64,000 bases of DNA from Marthasterias glacialis (Eukaryota; Echinodermata; Asteroidea; Forcipulatida; Asteriidae), in the NCBI GenBank assembly GCA_911728455.2, contig OU452219.1:6384320-6448319 (forward strand), in the 5' to 3' direction. Below the pieces are notes generated by a model. The model saw only the letters and a program-made list of their open reading frames with translations, searched no databases and was not told the DNA's origin. The position numbers were made by a program, and so were the translations under genes. How positions within the stretch are numbered: the first letter of the stretch is position 1; each line of letters opens with the position of its first letter. Shown here in pieces: positions 54,136 to 64,000 of the stretch.

Positions 54136-57100
54136 CTACTCCTCCTTGCTTGGTTTGCTTGTAGGTTCTCTCTTTCTTCGGTGCCACTGGTTCCACTCAC
54201 GAGCCCTGCGACTAAACAAGAGTGAAGCAAAAAATTACATCTTATAACTGAAAATGTTTTTCGTATAGGTTGAGAGGATCTGTTTGTAATTGTCATTTAC
54301 CTTTTTGTGTAATGAATGCAAATTCTTGTACTGATGAGAAATGTTATGGTTGGTTAAAAAAAACAGACAGTAAAATACAACTTTTGACTGTATCTTTATT
54401 TTAATCCTAACCAGTAAGGATTTTGGCAAGGGGCATTTCAACTCAACATTAAAACCTTTGGCTTGGCTTAGATAACAGACTTTGTATTTGCGACGTCCCA
54501 GCTGCAAGTTTTGCCAGTTTTGATTGGCAAAAGTCATGGGCAGCCTTCACTGTCAAAAATACAACAATTTATCATTAATACAATGATGCTATCAAATTAC
54601 CCACATCATGGTATCACCGATAAATCAATTCAATTACATAAAACAAAAAGTAAACATATTTCTCATTAAATAGTTAAAATGTTTTATTAAAAATGGCTAA
54701 GTTGTGCAAAACCAGCTATACATATTGTGACACTCGAGGCGGTCAGCATTTTTGTAAACGAAACAGGATCCATAAGATTTGTATGCTTTTTCCCATATTG
54801 TCTGTGCAGTACTAAATCCCTCAAACTCGGACTAAAACGGGACGAGAAACAGAAGTGAGTTAAGGATAATGAAGCTTCAAGGATGAGCCTTACCTGTAGT
54901 GCTTCTTTGAGTCTCCTGGAAGTTCTTTCCACACCTGGCTCAATAATTTTGTAATATCACGTCCTTGCAATTGGGGCCACTTGCTATGAATAAAAAGACC
55001 AATTAAATGAATTTAATTAAAATTGAAGAATCTCAAGCTCTAAATCATACATCGAATCTGGCACATACGAAGCTTTATGCAATACTTAACTCTTGTGTTA
55101 TTTGGCTGCATAACACATTTTGCCAAATAAGTTATTGAAAATATCACAAAAAAGGAAGCCTTTTTAAGAAGATTCTAAAGTATCTTTGTTAAATCTATTT
55201 CAGTATGCTTTTTGAAGAGGAAAAAATCACTTTCAAGGGCAGACTTTAGAACGCTATTATTAGATGCAGCGGACATACCAGGTAATTTTCCATTGTTAAT
55301 GTAGTTCTGAGCATGCGAATAATTTTCGGAAAAAATTGCTTTACCTGTTAAGTCTGCCACCTTGCATCCCCAAATTACCCATTTATACATTTCACAACCA
55401 AGTTGATTGATGAAAGTAATTTAGTGACACCGACAAGTTTTGTCGGAAGGCTTTGCTTATATCTCATGAAGATGGACTGAATGTCCACTTGCTCAAGCTA
55501 TGACGCACCCTCTCTCTTTGGTTAACTAATAAATCATTCAAATTAAAACATTCTAAAAGTTTTTTCCATCTGCGAACTGTTTGGCTGTTATGAATTACTC
55601 TCTGAACTTGGGATGGTTGACTTTGGTGAAGAGTTGATATCCGTTTATCCAAGAGCGGCGTAAGGAGCAGCTAGAGGCAGCTGTGGAGGTCAAGACGGGA
55701 GACTCGCTGCCAAGGGGAATCGCTAATGGACTCTCAGACTCCTCAAACCGAAGACAACTTGCATCTACCACCAATGTCTGGGCGATGGATACTGTAGGTA
55801 GGTTATTCTGCCAGAAAAAAACACATGAAACACTTTTAAAGATATCTTAATATTTTCTTCATTTCACCAGCTTGATGGTCAAGTTTGCAGACTGATATGT
55901 TTCTTATAAAAGGGCATTCATACAAAATGAAAGAGAACAAAAGTTCAAAGTTGCTTTGATTTATCTTGGCAGTGGATTTAAAAATCAGCATACCAAATTG
56001 TCACAGCAACATCTGAACACATATCTACCGAAGCACTGGAATTTGTTTACCAAACATAAACAAAAAATACTGTTTAGGCTACCAAAAAAGGCAAACTCTC
56101 CAGTACTGGTCCAGTTTGATCCTAAAAGAAGAGTTACTTCTCAAAAGAAATGTCAGTACCAACCTGCAGTATCATGTCTGAAGAAGTTCCATAGATTGCC
56201 ACCTGTTGGAAAGGTGGAGCTGTTGGTGCAGTATCGTTGGATCCAGTGGTGGCTGGTTGAATGGGAACATAACGCTGTGGGGTGCTCTTGCTCTGTTCTG
56301 TGGTTGTCAATGTGGGTGCTGCTGCAGCCTGACTTGAAGTGGCAGTTGTCACATAATTGCGTGCTGTCTCACATGCATCGGTTGTCTGTGCCGTTTCAAT
56401 AGGCTGGGCAGTTGGTACTGTGGTATGATGCAAGATGGTATTTGGCAAGATATTGGACTGACGGTGAGGAAAAGTCTTAGGGACAAGAGTCATGAAAGTG
56501 TTGTTGGTCGACATGGCTCTGGCAGTGGCCATGGTTGCAGTTGTCACTTGAGTAGTCAGCACAGGAGGAGCATAATAGTAAGTGTCCATCCCGTTAGCCA
56601 AAGTTGTCCCTCTGTGCTGAACTGGCAGTGTGGATATGGGAGCTGCTTGTTGGTGAGCAGTTGGCATGAAAGTGAATTTCACTGAATCATGCTGTGTCAC
56701 TGAAGATGAGATGACTGTTGGGCTACGAAGAGGAGTATTCTCAGATGAGGTCGTTAGCATGTTCTGAACTGGCACAGTAGATGCTGCTGTTGACTGACAT
56801 ACAACAGTATTTGGAAATAGCTGAGGTGCTGTCCTGCTGGCAGAAGTTTTTCTCAAGTACTGAGTTGGTATGGTTTTGCTAGTAGCTGTTGTGTAATATA
56901 TCCGAGTGTTAGGTAGGACTGTGGTGTAATGAAGAGATACTGTCTTGCCAGATGACAGCAATGATGAGTTCATGTTGGGTGTGCTTGAGGGTACAGTGCA
57001 TTGAGGCCCTTGTGCAGTTGGCATTACGACAGAATGTTGTTTTGCTACTGCAGTCGTCCTTGAGGTTGTAGCTGGCAGGTTTGTTGCTGATCTGTTCTTT

Positions 57101-60100
57101 TGCATCTGGGTATTTGGCATGAAAGTGAAGTAGTGATGAGATTCAGACGTAGTGCTTTGAGATGTCCAGAGGTTCTTGATTGGGAGATTGTCAGGATTTG
57201 TTGACTGATGCACCGGTGCAGCAGGATAGACTGTAGAGTAATGAAGCAGAGCAGTCTCACATGAAGTCACAGTTGGAGTCTGTGGAGTTGTGGCTGCTTG
57301 TGCATGCTGGGCAAGTGTAGATGGCATGAAAGTAAACGACTGAAGAGGTTCAGTCTTTCTTGTCGAAATTTGCTGTTTTGTCGGAGTTGCCTGAAGTGTT
57401 GGTACGGTTGGTGGATTCCTGATGGAAGTTGGCAATATGATGGAATAATGAAGAAGCTTGTCTTCACTAGCTTTGGATATCTTTAAGGTCTGTGTTGGCA
57501 ATGTAGCGCATGTCGCTGTTGACTGGTCATCAAGAGCAATTGGCTTAGCTGTAGAATGTTGGCTAGTAACTATTTCTGCAGTTGACTCAGTCATCATGTT
57601 TAAAAATGGAGAGGAAGATGCTTCTGCAGGCTGGTACATGAGGGAAGCAGATGAGGTCAAGATATGACAAGGTGCTGTGGTAGCCGTGTCGTTAGAAGCA
57701 ATCCCCATGACAGAAGTAGACTTAGCTGAAGGATTGCTTACTGAAGATGTGGATTCAATTACATTGGGATACAGAAGAGGCACTGATGTGGCCAGTATTG
57801 GTCGATTCATTCCCCTTGTTTGCATCACACGAGAACAACCGAGATCAGCATTCTTGCTCAATGTGGTCTCCTTAGTTTTCCAAGTGGGCATTGCTGTTGT
57901 TGAGTTAGCGGTCAAGTTCTCTCTGCCAATCTGGCAAAAGCTGACATAACAGTCATTAGTGCAAAGATAACCTGGCCCCATATTATGAGTCTTCACCTGT
58001 GAAGTCGAGGTCTCTGAAGGATTGACTTGAGAGGATTCAATGGGTTGGTTGAAAGAATCCCCAACTGGGGAAAGCTCACTTGGTAGTCTTGCTTCACTGT
58101 TGGTACCCGTGAGGTTTGATTGATGGGATTTGGTGGAGTAAGAATGTTCTTGGTGGTTCGCACATGGAATCTGGTAGGGTGTTTCTCCCTCAAAATCTAC
58201 ATTATTTCCTGAGGGACTACTGCTAGCACAATCAGGCACCCCAGCTGGTTTGGACGTTGCAGTAGGCATTGAGTGGGCCGAATCAGGCGAGGAATCTGCA
58301 CTGATATAAAAATCCAGAAGTCTCTTTCTCTGCTCCCTGTCAAGAGGTGTTGATGGAGCATGGCCTAATGTCGCTGCCTTCCTCTGCCAAAGTTTTTTTA
58401 TTTTGCGACGCTGGAATGTCTTTCTTGAAACAATGGGAAGAGGTTTTGATGGCTCATTGGGTTTTTGTTTAAAAGTGCAGGGATTGTCAATTTCTGCTGA
58501 GGCACTTTCTCTGAGAGACAATGGCTCTTCATCGACAACTAATTCCCCTTGATCACTTTCAAACATATCTTCCCTTTGAGGAGTTGCAGGCCTGGGATCC
58601 GTGTGGGGAACTTCCTTACAGCAACCTCCTTGATCTGTGTGGGAATCCTCCTTAGAGTAACCACCTGAATCTGTATTGGGAACCTCCTTAGGGTAGTCTC
58701 TTGGATCCGTCTGGGGAACTTCCCTAGAGCTACCTCTTGAAACTGTGTGGGGAACCTCCTCAGAGTAACCTCCTAGATCTCTGTGGGAAACCTCCTTAAG
58801 GTAGTCTTCTGCAGTTGTATTTTGAGTGTCACCAGTTTTTAGTTTCTCACGAGGAGTCTTTTTTGATCGCAATCCAGAGTACCTTGGCGTTGGTGTTCGA
58901 GGTGTCCTCACTTTGTTTGGTTTCAATGCCATTTTTTCAGCCTCTTGATTAGCGGAGACAATCCTAGCTGACTTTTTGATACCACGCAGGACTTTTGGGC
59001 TGATTGGAGTGGATGCAGGAATTTTTAGTTCTTTTCCATCTAAAAATAAATTTAATTAAGATTGTAAAGATTAAATACACTAAAAATACACTTATTCTAA
59101 AGAGCTATGAAGTTGGGTTTTTTTTGGTCAAAAATAGTAATAATTTTGTAAATTTTCAATCGAAGAGATTTAGATTACTTATTTTAACCTACTGAATGTT
59201 GCAAAAGAAGTCTAATAAGTACTTTAAATAAACAAATAAATAAATAAAACAACAAAAACCTTTCACTGCTCACCAAATGTTGCCTTCAGTGGTACACTGA
59301 AGCTGAACCGGCAGTCTTCTTTCTTCAGCTCAATACTTCCGTCTAAGCAGAGATGATTAATTTTATATTGCAGGAAATCAATGTAGTCATTGGCCTTCCG
59401 TAAAACATTGAACTGTAAAAAAAAAAAAAAAAAAATAGAAAAAATACAAATAAGTCCCATATCTTGATTTGAATTTACAAGAAATCTTGACTGATCCACA
59501 AACAAATACACTGTATGAGGTGTGGCTGTAATACTTTCTTACAAAACTTGTCAATATTAAGATGTAGATTCCATGTTGTTGAAGGATCCCAGAGGTGGGT
59601 TAGGGACAGAAAAACAGCCCCATTTCAGACACTATGAGATCTTTTTATTTATGTTTTCTAAGTGAAGAAGGAAATATTTCATTTGACACTCAGTTTTTGT
59701 TTGTTTCTTTTTTTGTTTTGTTGGCCATGATTTATTTGGTTTCTCTCATTCCCGAATGCAGATAATCTGTTGCCATACTGTACATTTGTTTTTTTAATGC
59801 TGTATTATGAAATAAACCAATAAACATGTAATGTAAGAACCCTGCTAAATTCAGCACAGTGCAATAGAGTTTGGGATTTGAGTTTTGACTGCTAATTGCA
59901 ACAAAATACAACTAAAGTTGACCATTTTGCGCATTTTGTTGTTCTTGGCAGGGATAGGGTTTTTAATTAAGTATACGAACTGATGTGTGATCCTGTTAGA
60001 TCATAATTGTAAGTTTGTGAATAAAACAGTCATTTTTTTAATTTACTCTACCCCTACCTTGGTAACATTCCTGTAGACATCACCAGGTGGCAATACCTTC

Positions 60101-61515
60101 ACTAGTTCCTGTATGGCATCATTGAGACTCTGATGACGCTGTCTACTCCACACAAAATTTGAGAAAAATCAATGTTATTTCTCCACAAAAGTACATTTTA
60201 CTGCATTGAATTGGTCAAAAAGTTAATCCATATTCATTTAAGGAAAAAGATCACCTCACATGAACTCCAAACAAATTTGAAAGTAGCATCTTTGAATATT
60301 GCCTAAAGTGAGTCAATAATCAACTTCTCACCTCTCATGGACCCTGTGTAAAGCCCTCCTCTCCTCAGACATGTTTTTCCCACCTGTTTTGTTAAACGAA
60401 GCCCCCTCTTTCTCATCACCCCTCTCTTCTTCATCTTCAGTTGAATGCTTCCTCCTCTTCTTCTTTCTTGAAGAAGACTTACTGTGCATCCCTTTCTTTC
60501 TCCTCTTTGTACTGACATGATCTTCAGCTAAGGGTTGGTTTGGAACAATTCCGTCTGCTTGGTCAGAGAACTTTGACCTTGCCTCATTGGAAACCGAGGC
60601 ACCTTTATCTGATGAAGACAGTCGCTTGGATTTGATTTTCAGCTTTTTAGAAGATTTTGTGACCTTTGAGCTTAACTGTAAGAGAAGTCAAATGAAGAAA
60701 AGTTTTGTTTCAAATAACTTTATCAACCACTACCTTGATATTATTGGTATGATTCATTTGGTTAAGATTTAATAGTATAGCTGGGCGTTAAATAGTTGCG
60801 ATAATCGTAACCCTCTCTCTTCCTGATGGTCATAGACCGCAGAGTTATGATAAACCATTGGTTACAATTTTCAACATTGTAAATGTACCCAACTGGGTAC
60901 AAGTAAAATGTTGCAAGAACAAAATTGTAAAAGGGTGACATGGTCTGCTGATAGCTCTTTGCTCTAAGGGATGTGACCAAGAGTTCTGATTATCACAGAG
61001 TTTATTGGGGTCTTCGAATTCTATTTTCTTGACTTTGATAGTAACTCAGACAGAAATATTTATATGGAAGATTGGTACTGCTATGAACTTCCAGACGGCT
61101 ACAGGGGCGGATCTACAATTTTCCAAATGGGGGGGGGGGAATTTACCGATCAAGCAGGATATGATGATTGGATGTCGAAAGTTTATTTCTCATTGCGAGT
61201 GGGCCGGATGATATCTTGATTTTTTTTCGGGAGGAAAAATAGGGGCGTGCACCCCTCACAGCCCCCCCCTGGATCCGCCCCTGGGCTACTAATTTTTTTT
61301 ATGACTGAGTACCAATCCCGTATTCTACCTAACGGGATTCAGAAAGACTTTTCTGAGCTTAATAAATGACTTTTTTATACAATTAATTGTCTTGTAATTT
61401 TTTATCAAATTTTGCTGTTTTTGAGGTAAAAACTAAATAAAATTCCCACCCTGACAGATTTGCGGAGCTGTCTCTTGTCTTCAACGGTTGTACTCAATGT
61501 TGGGGATTCTTGCAT
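54136..61515 (-). CDS. MEIOSIN: bHLH plus HMG-box transcription factor, MEIOSIN/BHMG1-like
   Basis: In mice MEIOSIN, with STRA8, switches germ cells from mitosis to meiosis as a nuclear activator; it pairs an N-terminal bHLH with a C-terminal HMG box. Here the coding exons are 61515-61450 (exon begins at 61554), 60675-60332, 60142-60058, 59412-59274, 59039-56164, 55807-55599, 54983-54894 and 54211-54136. All have AG/GT borders and agreeing phases; the product is 1,294 aa. The bHLH is at about 124-190, with basic ERRALHRVHERQR, loop LPPGDVYRNVTK and helix 2 VLRKANDYIDFL. A K/R-rich stretch precedes it. Residues about 213-1170 form one large Ser/Thr/Pro-rich exon with repeats. The HMG box is at about 1221-1288 (WINGYQLF, KWPQLQGRDITKLLSQVWKE, AREWNQWH), and the protein ends at KPSKEE. 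The start is the first in-frame ATG; a putative non-coding exon ends at 62317. Orthology is inferred from architecture. Confidence 0.8.
55264..55371. mobile_element. Hairpin MITE related to 43276-43397
   Basis: Inverted words GATGCA..GG..A...ACCAGGTAA and TTACCTGTTAAGTCTGCCAC bound a segment of about 110 bp in a bHLH-HMG gene intron. It is more decayed than the 43-kb copy. Confidence 0.55.
60797..60997. mobile_element. Inverted-repeat element related to 49168-49402
   Basis: GATAATCGTAACCCTCTC at the left and GAGTTCTGATTATCAC at the right are inverted. Inner words match the 49-kb copy. It lies in the bHLH-HMG gene intron. Confidence 0.55.
61102..61283. mobile_element. 182-bp inverted-repeat element with 5-bp duplication
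   Basis: Ends CAGGGGCGGATC and GATCCGCCCCTG are exact inverses. GGCTA flanks both sides (61097-61101, 61284-61288). Inner G-run and C-run also pair. The CAGGGGCGGATC terminus is common in non-autonomous DNA transposons of invertebrates. Confidence 0.85.
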
Positions 61516-61554
61516 TTTCCCTATCTCATGCAGTTCTAGTTCATCAGGAAGATT

Positions 61555-63761
61555 CTAATTCTATATAAAAATGGTCAAAACAAGAAGTACAGCTTAAATG
61601 GCAAAATAACAATTGTGAACAAGTTTAGCAATGAAATGTTTTTAAAATGTCACAACAGAATGATCCAGCCTGTCAAAACAGTCTAAACAAAGAGAATTAG
61701 TTTCACATCATAAATAAAACATTCATAGCCCCATTCTAACTTCTACGTACAGTACTAAGTACTGTAGCACCATTGCGCACTGGACTTCCTCGGGTAAACT
61801 AAAGCTATACAAAGACAAACAAGGGACCAGTGCCTGCAGCTGCCTTTAGGCTTTGCCATGAACAAAAATTGGTCAAGTAACTGTTAAACAACTATTGTTT
61901 AAGACATCCTGATCACACCGTCTGTGTCCATTCATCATTCATTGCACACACCCCTGTACACATTCTGTAAACCTTTTTATTAGGCATACGCATATAATAA
62001 AATGTATAAAATCCCGAACCTACAAAGTCTGGATCGGATACGGCATTGTTTGTTTTGCCCAATATATAATAAAGGAGAATTAATCGTTAATGTAGGCCTA
62101 TGTATTGACAATTCTTGTAACTTGAAAAATAAGTCAAAAGCAAAAGACTCCGCAGGCAACTTGTTCGTTGCCCATCCCCGTGACCAATGTGTGAATATGT
62201 TTGGTTTTTAATTTAATTTTTTTTAAATTGTTTGACTAAGTCACAATTTTGCAAAATCCTGATGTCCTTTCTCTCTGTTTTAACTCACAACACCGAACAA
62301 TCTTTTTCAAACTTACCGCAACTTTCTTTCATTCCATGCCAACTGTAAAGATGACTGTAAGCCAGCCAGACGTCGACACCGCGCCGGCCGGGGGCGCGTG
62401 GCGGCGGGTGGGCCGCCCCGGGGGACGATTGTAGGAATACTGGCTCTTTTTCACCCTTTGTTTTCACACATATCCAAGCGATAGAAAAATTAATGAGGTA
62501 AATTTTGGTCCATGTGGGTGGAGCTACTGCTACGTCACTGCGTATACTCAATTTAGCGCGCGGATGTCCTCGACCGTGCTCATCCCATCCATGGAGGAAG
62601 GAACCTCTCCATGTCTCAACAATGTTTGATGACGTGACAGCTTGCTAGGCTACTAGTGTTGCGTTTTGAGATTCCTCCATCTTGTATACGAATTACCAAG
62701 TTCATCAATTTTGATAATTTAGGATAACTCAAATTTCAGTCACAGTAACAAAAGGATAAAATATTTACATTTTAAGAGAGATGAATCATCAGGCGATTGC
62801 TAATTAACAAACGTAAAAAAAAATCAATTCTCACACAATGAATAATTTAAGAAATAAAATATCCACATTGATACGCACGTATGCATAATATTGCATCGTG
62901 TTCAACAGTGAATAAATAATTCAATGGTTTGTATTGAGCTACTATGTTGTAGTGTATACATTCAGTGCACCATAACTAATTATAAGAAAACAAAATAGAT
63001 CTACTTTGGGAAGGAGGAATAATGACTGTGTGACAGAACTAAAACTAGTCTGTATATTTAATAAAAAAGCACATTATGATTCGCAATCGACAAGATAGTG
63101 TAATTCTGTGTGGAGCTATTGATTCACTACAGCTGCTTACTCTAGAAGGTCTACCTATTGACAAATGTAAACCTTGGGTTTTCTAGAAACTTGAGTTGGG
63201 AATCGGTTATTCAACAAGCGCGTTTCTATTTTGAACACTGCCGCCCGTAGCCAAGTAACGTTTACATTCATAAATTATTCATAATACATGGAGGCACGTG
63301 AATTTAGACTGATCATTAGCATTTTCCCCAGGGGTGGATCTGTAATGTGAGGGCAGTTTACATGTATTTAACTATCACGGTACGATTAATTGATGGGGTC
63401 GAGGATAACTTTCGGGTTACTCCATTTTGTACGTTGTATGTACACAGCAACACGAGCTGCCTGAGCGGTCGACCCCGCCCAACGTGCAAAATGCATGGGA
63501 GAGGTCAGGTGACTCGGCAACAGCAGTATCTGTTTGCGTTTGCATGTACACAAACTACGTAATACTAATACATTTAGTACAACTTTGCTCCCATGCATGT
63601 GCTTCTAGCTGCTAGACTGCATGCTGTATCCAACACGAACCAAACTGCACACACGGAGAGTGAGACACAATTATGTAAAACTAGTATTTACCTAAATTGA
63701 AAAGAACGAACCCGTGAAATTAGTAAAGTATACAGTTAAAGGCAGTTTCCAGGAGATCCAG
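61555..63761. promoter_or_regulatory. Interval between the divergent bHLH-HMG gene and the right-end gene
   Basis: The first, non-coding exon of the bHLH-HMG gene probably ends at 62317, where TTGCG is followed by GTAAGTTT on the minus strand; an in-frame stop in it supports the downstream start. A short CpG-rich block at about 62370-62430 stands out from AT-rich surroundings. The two genes are transcribed away from each other, so both promoters should be here. No core element was identified. The remainder looks unique and AT-rich. Confidence 0.4.
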
Positions 63762-64000
63762 ATGAGAACTGTGAACGTAAACATGGCGCTACGCACCCGG
63801 GCTGGGAAAAATGGCACGGTCATTCTGCAACTGCCGAGGAGAGACGAGACCAAGGCGAAGCATGTTACGTGCGCGGGGAAGAATGGCATTGTGAACGGCA
63901 GGGTGGGAGCGGTTCTGAATGGATCGGCCAACGGTCATTGCTCGCCGGTTAGCAATGGTCATGTTGTTGGGCATTCTGAAGGGAAACCAGACACTTCTGC
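63762..64000 (+). CDS. N-terminal part of an unidentified gene, cut by window end
   Basis: An ATG at 63762 opens a frame that stays open to the window edge (about 79 codons); a second in-frame ATG is at 63783. The predicted start is MRTVNVNMALRTRAGKNGTV. It is followed by basic and then Gly/Asn-rich text with SNGHVVGHSEGK, which looks like a disordered N-terminal tail. GC content and CpG are higher than in the surroundings, as in many first exons. TTTCCAG just before (63746-63752) could be a splice acceptor for an upstream non-coding exon. I do not recognise the family. Confidence 0.5.
   Translation, partial: MRTVNVNMALRTRAGKNGTVILQLPRRDETKAKHVTCAGKNGIVNGRVGAVLNGSANGHCSPVSNGHVVGHSEGKPDTS

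Noticed and set aside
53955-54210. Alternative C-terminus of the bHLH-HMG protein (about 85 codons ending at 53957)
   Set aside because: It needs a donor of a different phase; the frame SRRAREWNQWHRRK continues HMG helix 3 and joins the previous exon in phase.
54480-54541. Possible HMG helix-3 exon reading AAHDFCQSKLAKL
   Set aside because: No AG/GT combination puts it in phase with the preceding HMG exon; the 54211-54136 exon does so directly.
1-64000. CRISPR array, operons or other prokaryotic systems
   Set aside because: Spliced genes, SINE/LINE remnants and MITEs show animal nuclear DNA; the direct repeats have no unique spacers.

Overview
The window is animal nuclear DNA. It is AT-rich, its genes are split by many short phase-conserved exons with GT/AG borders, and it is full of short inverted-repeat elements, LINE/SINE remnants and satellites. 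Intron/exon style and the gene set suggest a marine invertebrate, probably a deuterostome such as an echinoderm. That placement is an inference; no species can be named from sequence alone. There are no bacterial features, and nearly all long open frames are repeat artefacts.

Layout. (1) 1-11 kb has no recognisable gene. It holds a TTAA-flanked inverted-repeat element (1214-1619), a minisatellite (about 1684-1975), a cluster of degenerate tRNA-like modules (about 4640-5720), an exceptionally uniform 4,677-bp satellite of a 20-bp unit (5791-10467) ending in a 35-bp palindrome, and about 2.2 copies of a 198-bp repeat. (2) 11279-16515 (+) is a complete six-exon glyoxalase I gene (GLO1, 181 aa). 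(3) 19695-50720 (-) holds three tandem head-to-tail FMN-dependent 2-hydroxyacid oxidase genes (glycolate oxidase/HAO family), here called A (19695-26597, 356 aa), B (33121-39904, 5' end unresolved) and C (43556-50720, 373 aa). Each has eight coding exons with identical phases, and each ends in a peroxisomal PTS1-type tripeptide (ARL, SKL, SKM). C keeps the full canonical active site; A and B have changes at substrate-pocket positions. Exon 6 of all three, and exon 2 of A and C, are almost identical up to the exon edges although the other exons and the introns have diverged. (4) 54136-61515 (-) is a nine-part gene (one putative non-coding and eight coding exons, 1,294 aa from the proposed start) joining an N-terminal bHLH to a C-terminal HMG box. 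This is the architecture of the vertebrate meiosis initiator MEIOSIN/BHMG1. (5) 63762-64000 (+) is the start of an unidentified gene cut by the window edge.

Functionally, GLO1 detoxifies methylglyoxal to S-lactoylglutathione, and the HAO array oxidises short 2-hydroxy acids (glycolate to glyoxylate, and others) in peroxisomes. Their proximity is suggestive of a 2-hydroxyacid/2-oxoaldehyde neighbourhood, but no co-regulation is demonstrated. The MEIOSIN-like gene is expected to act in the germline.
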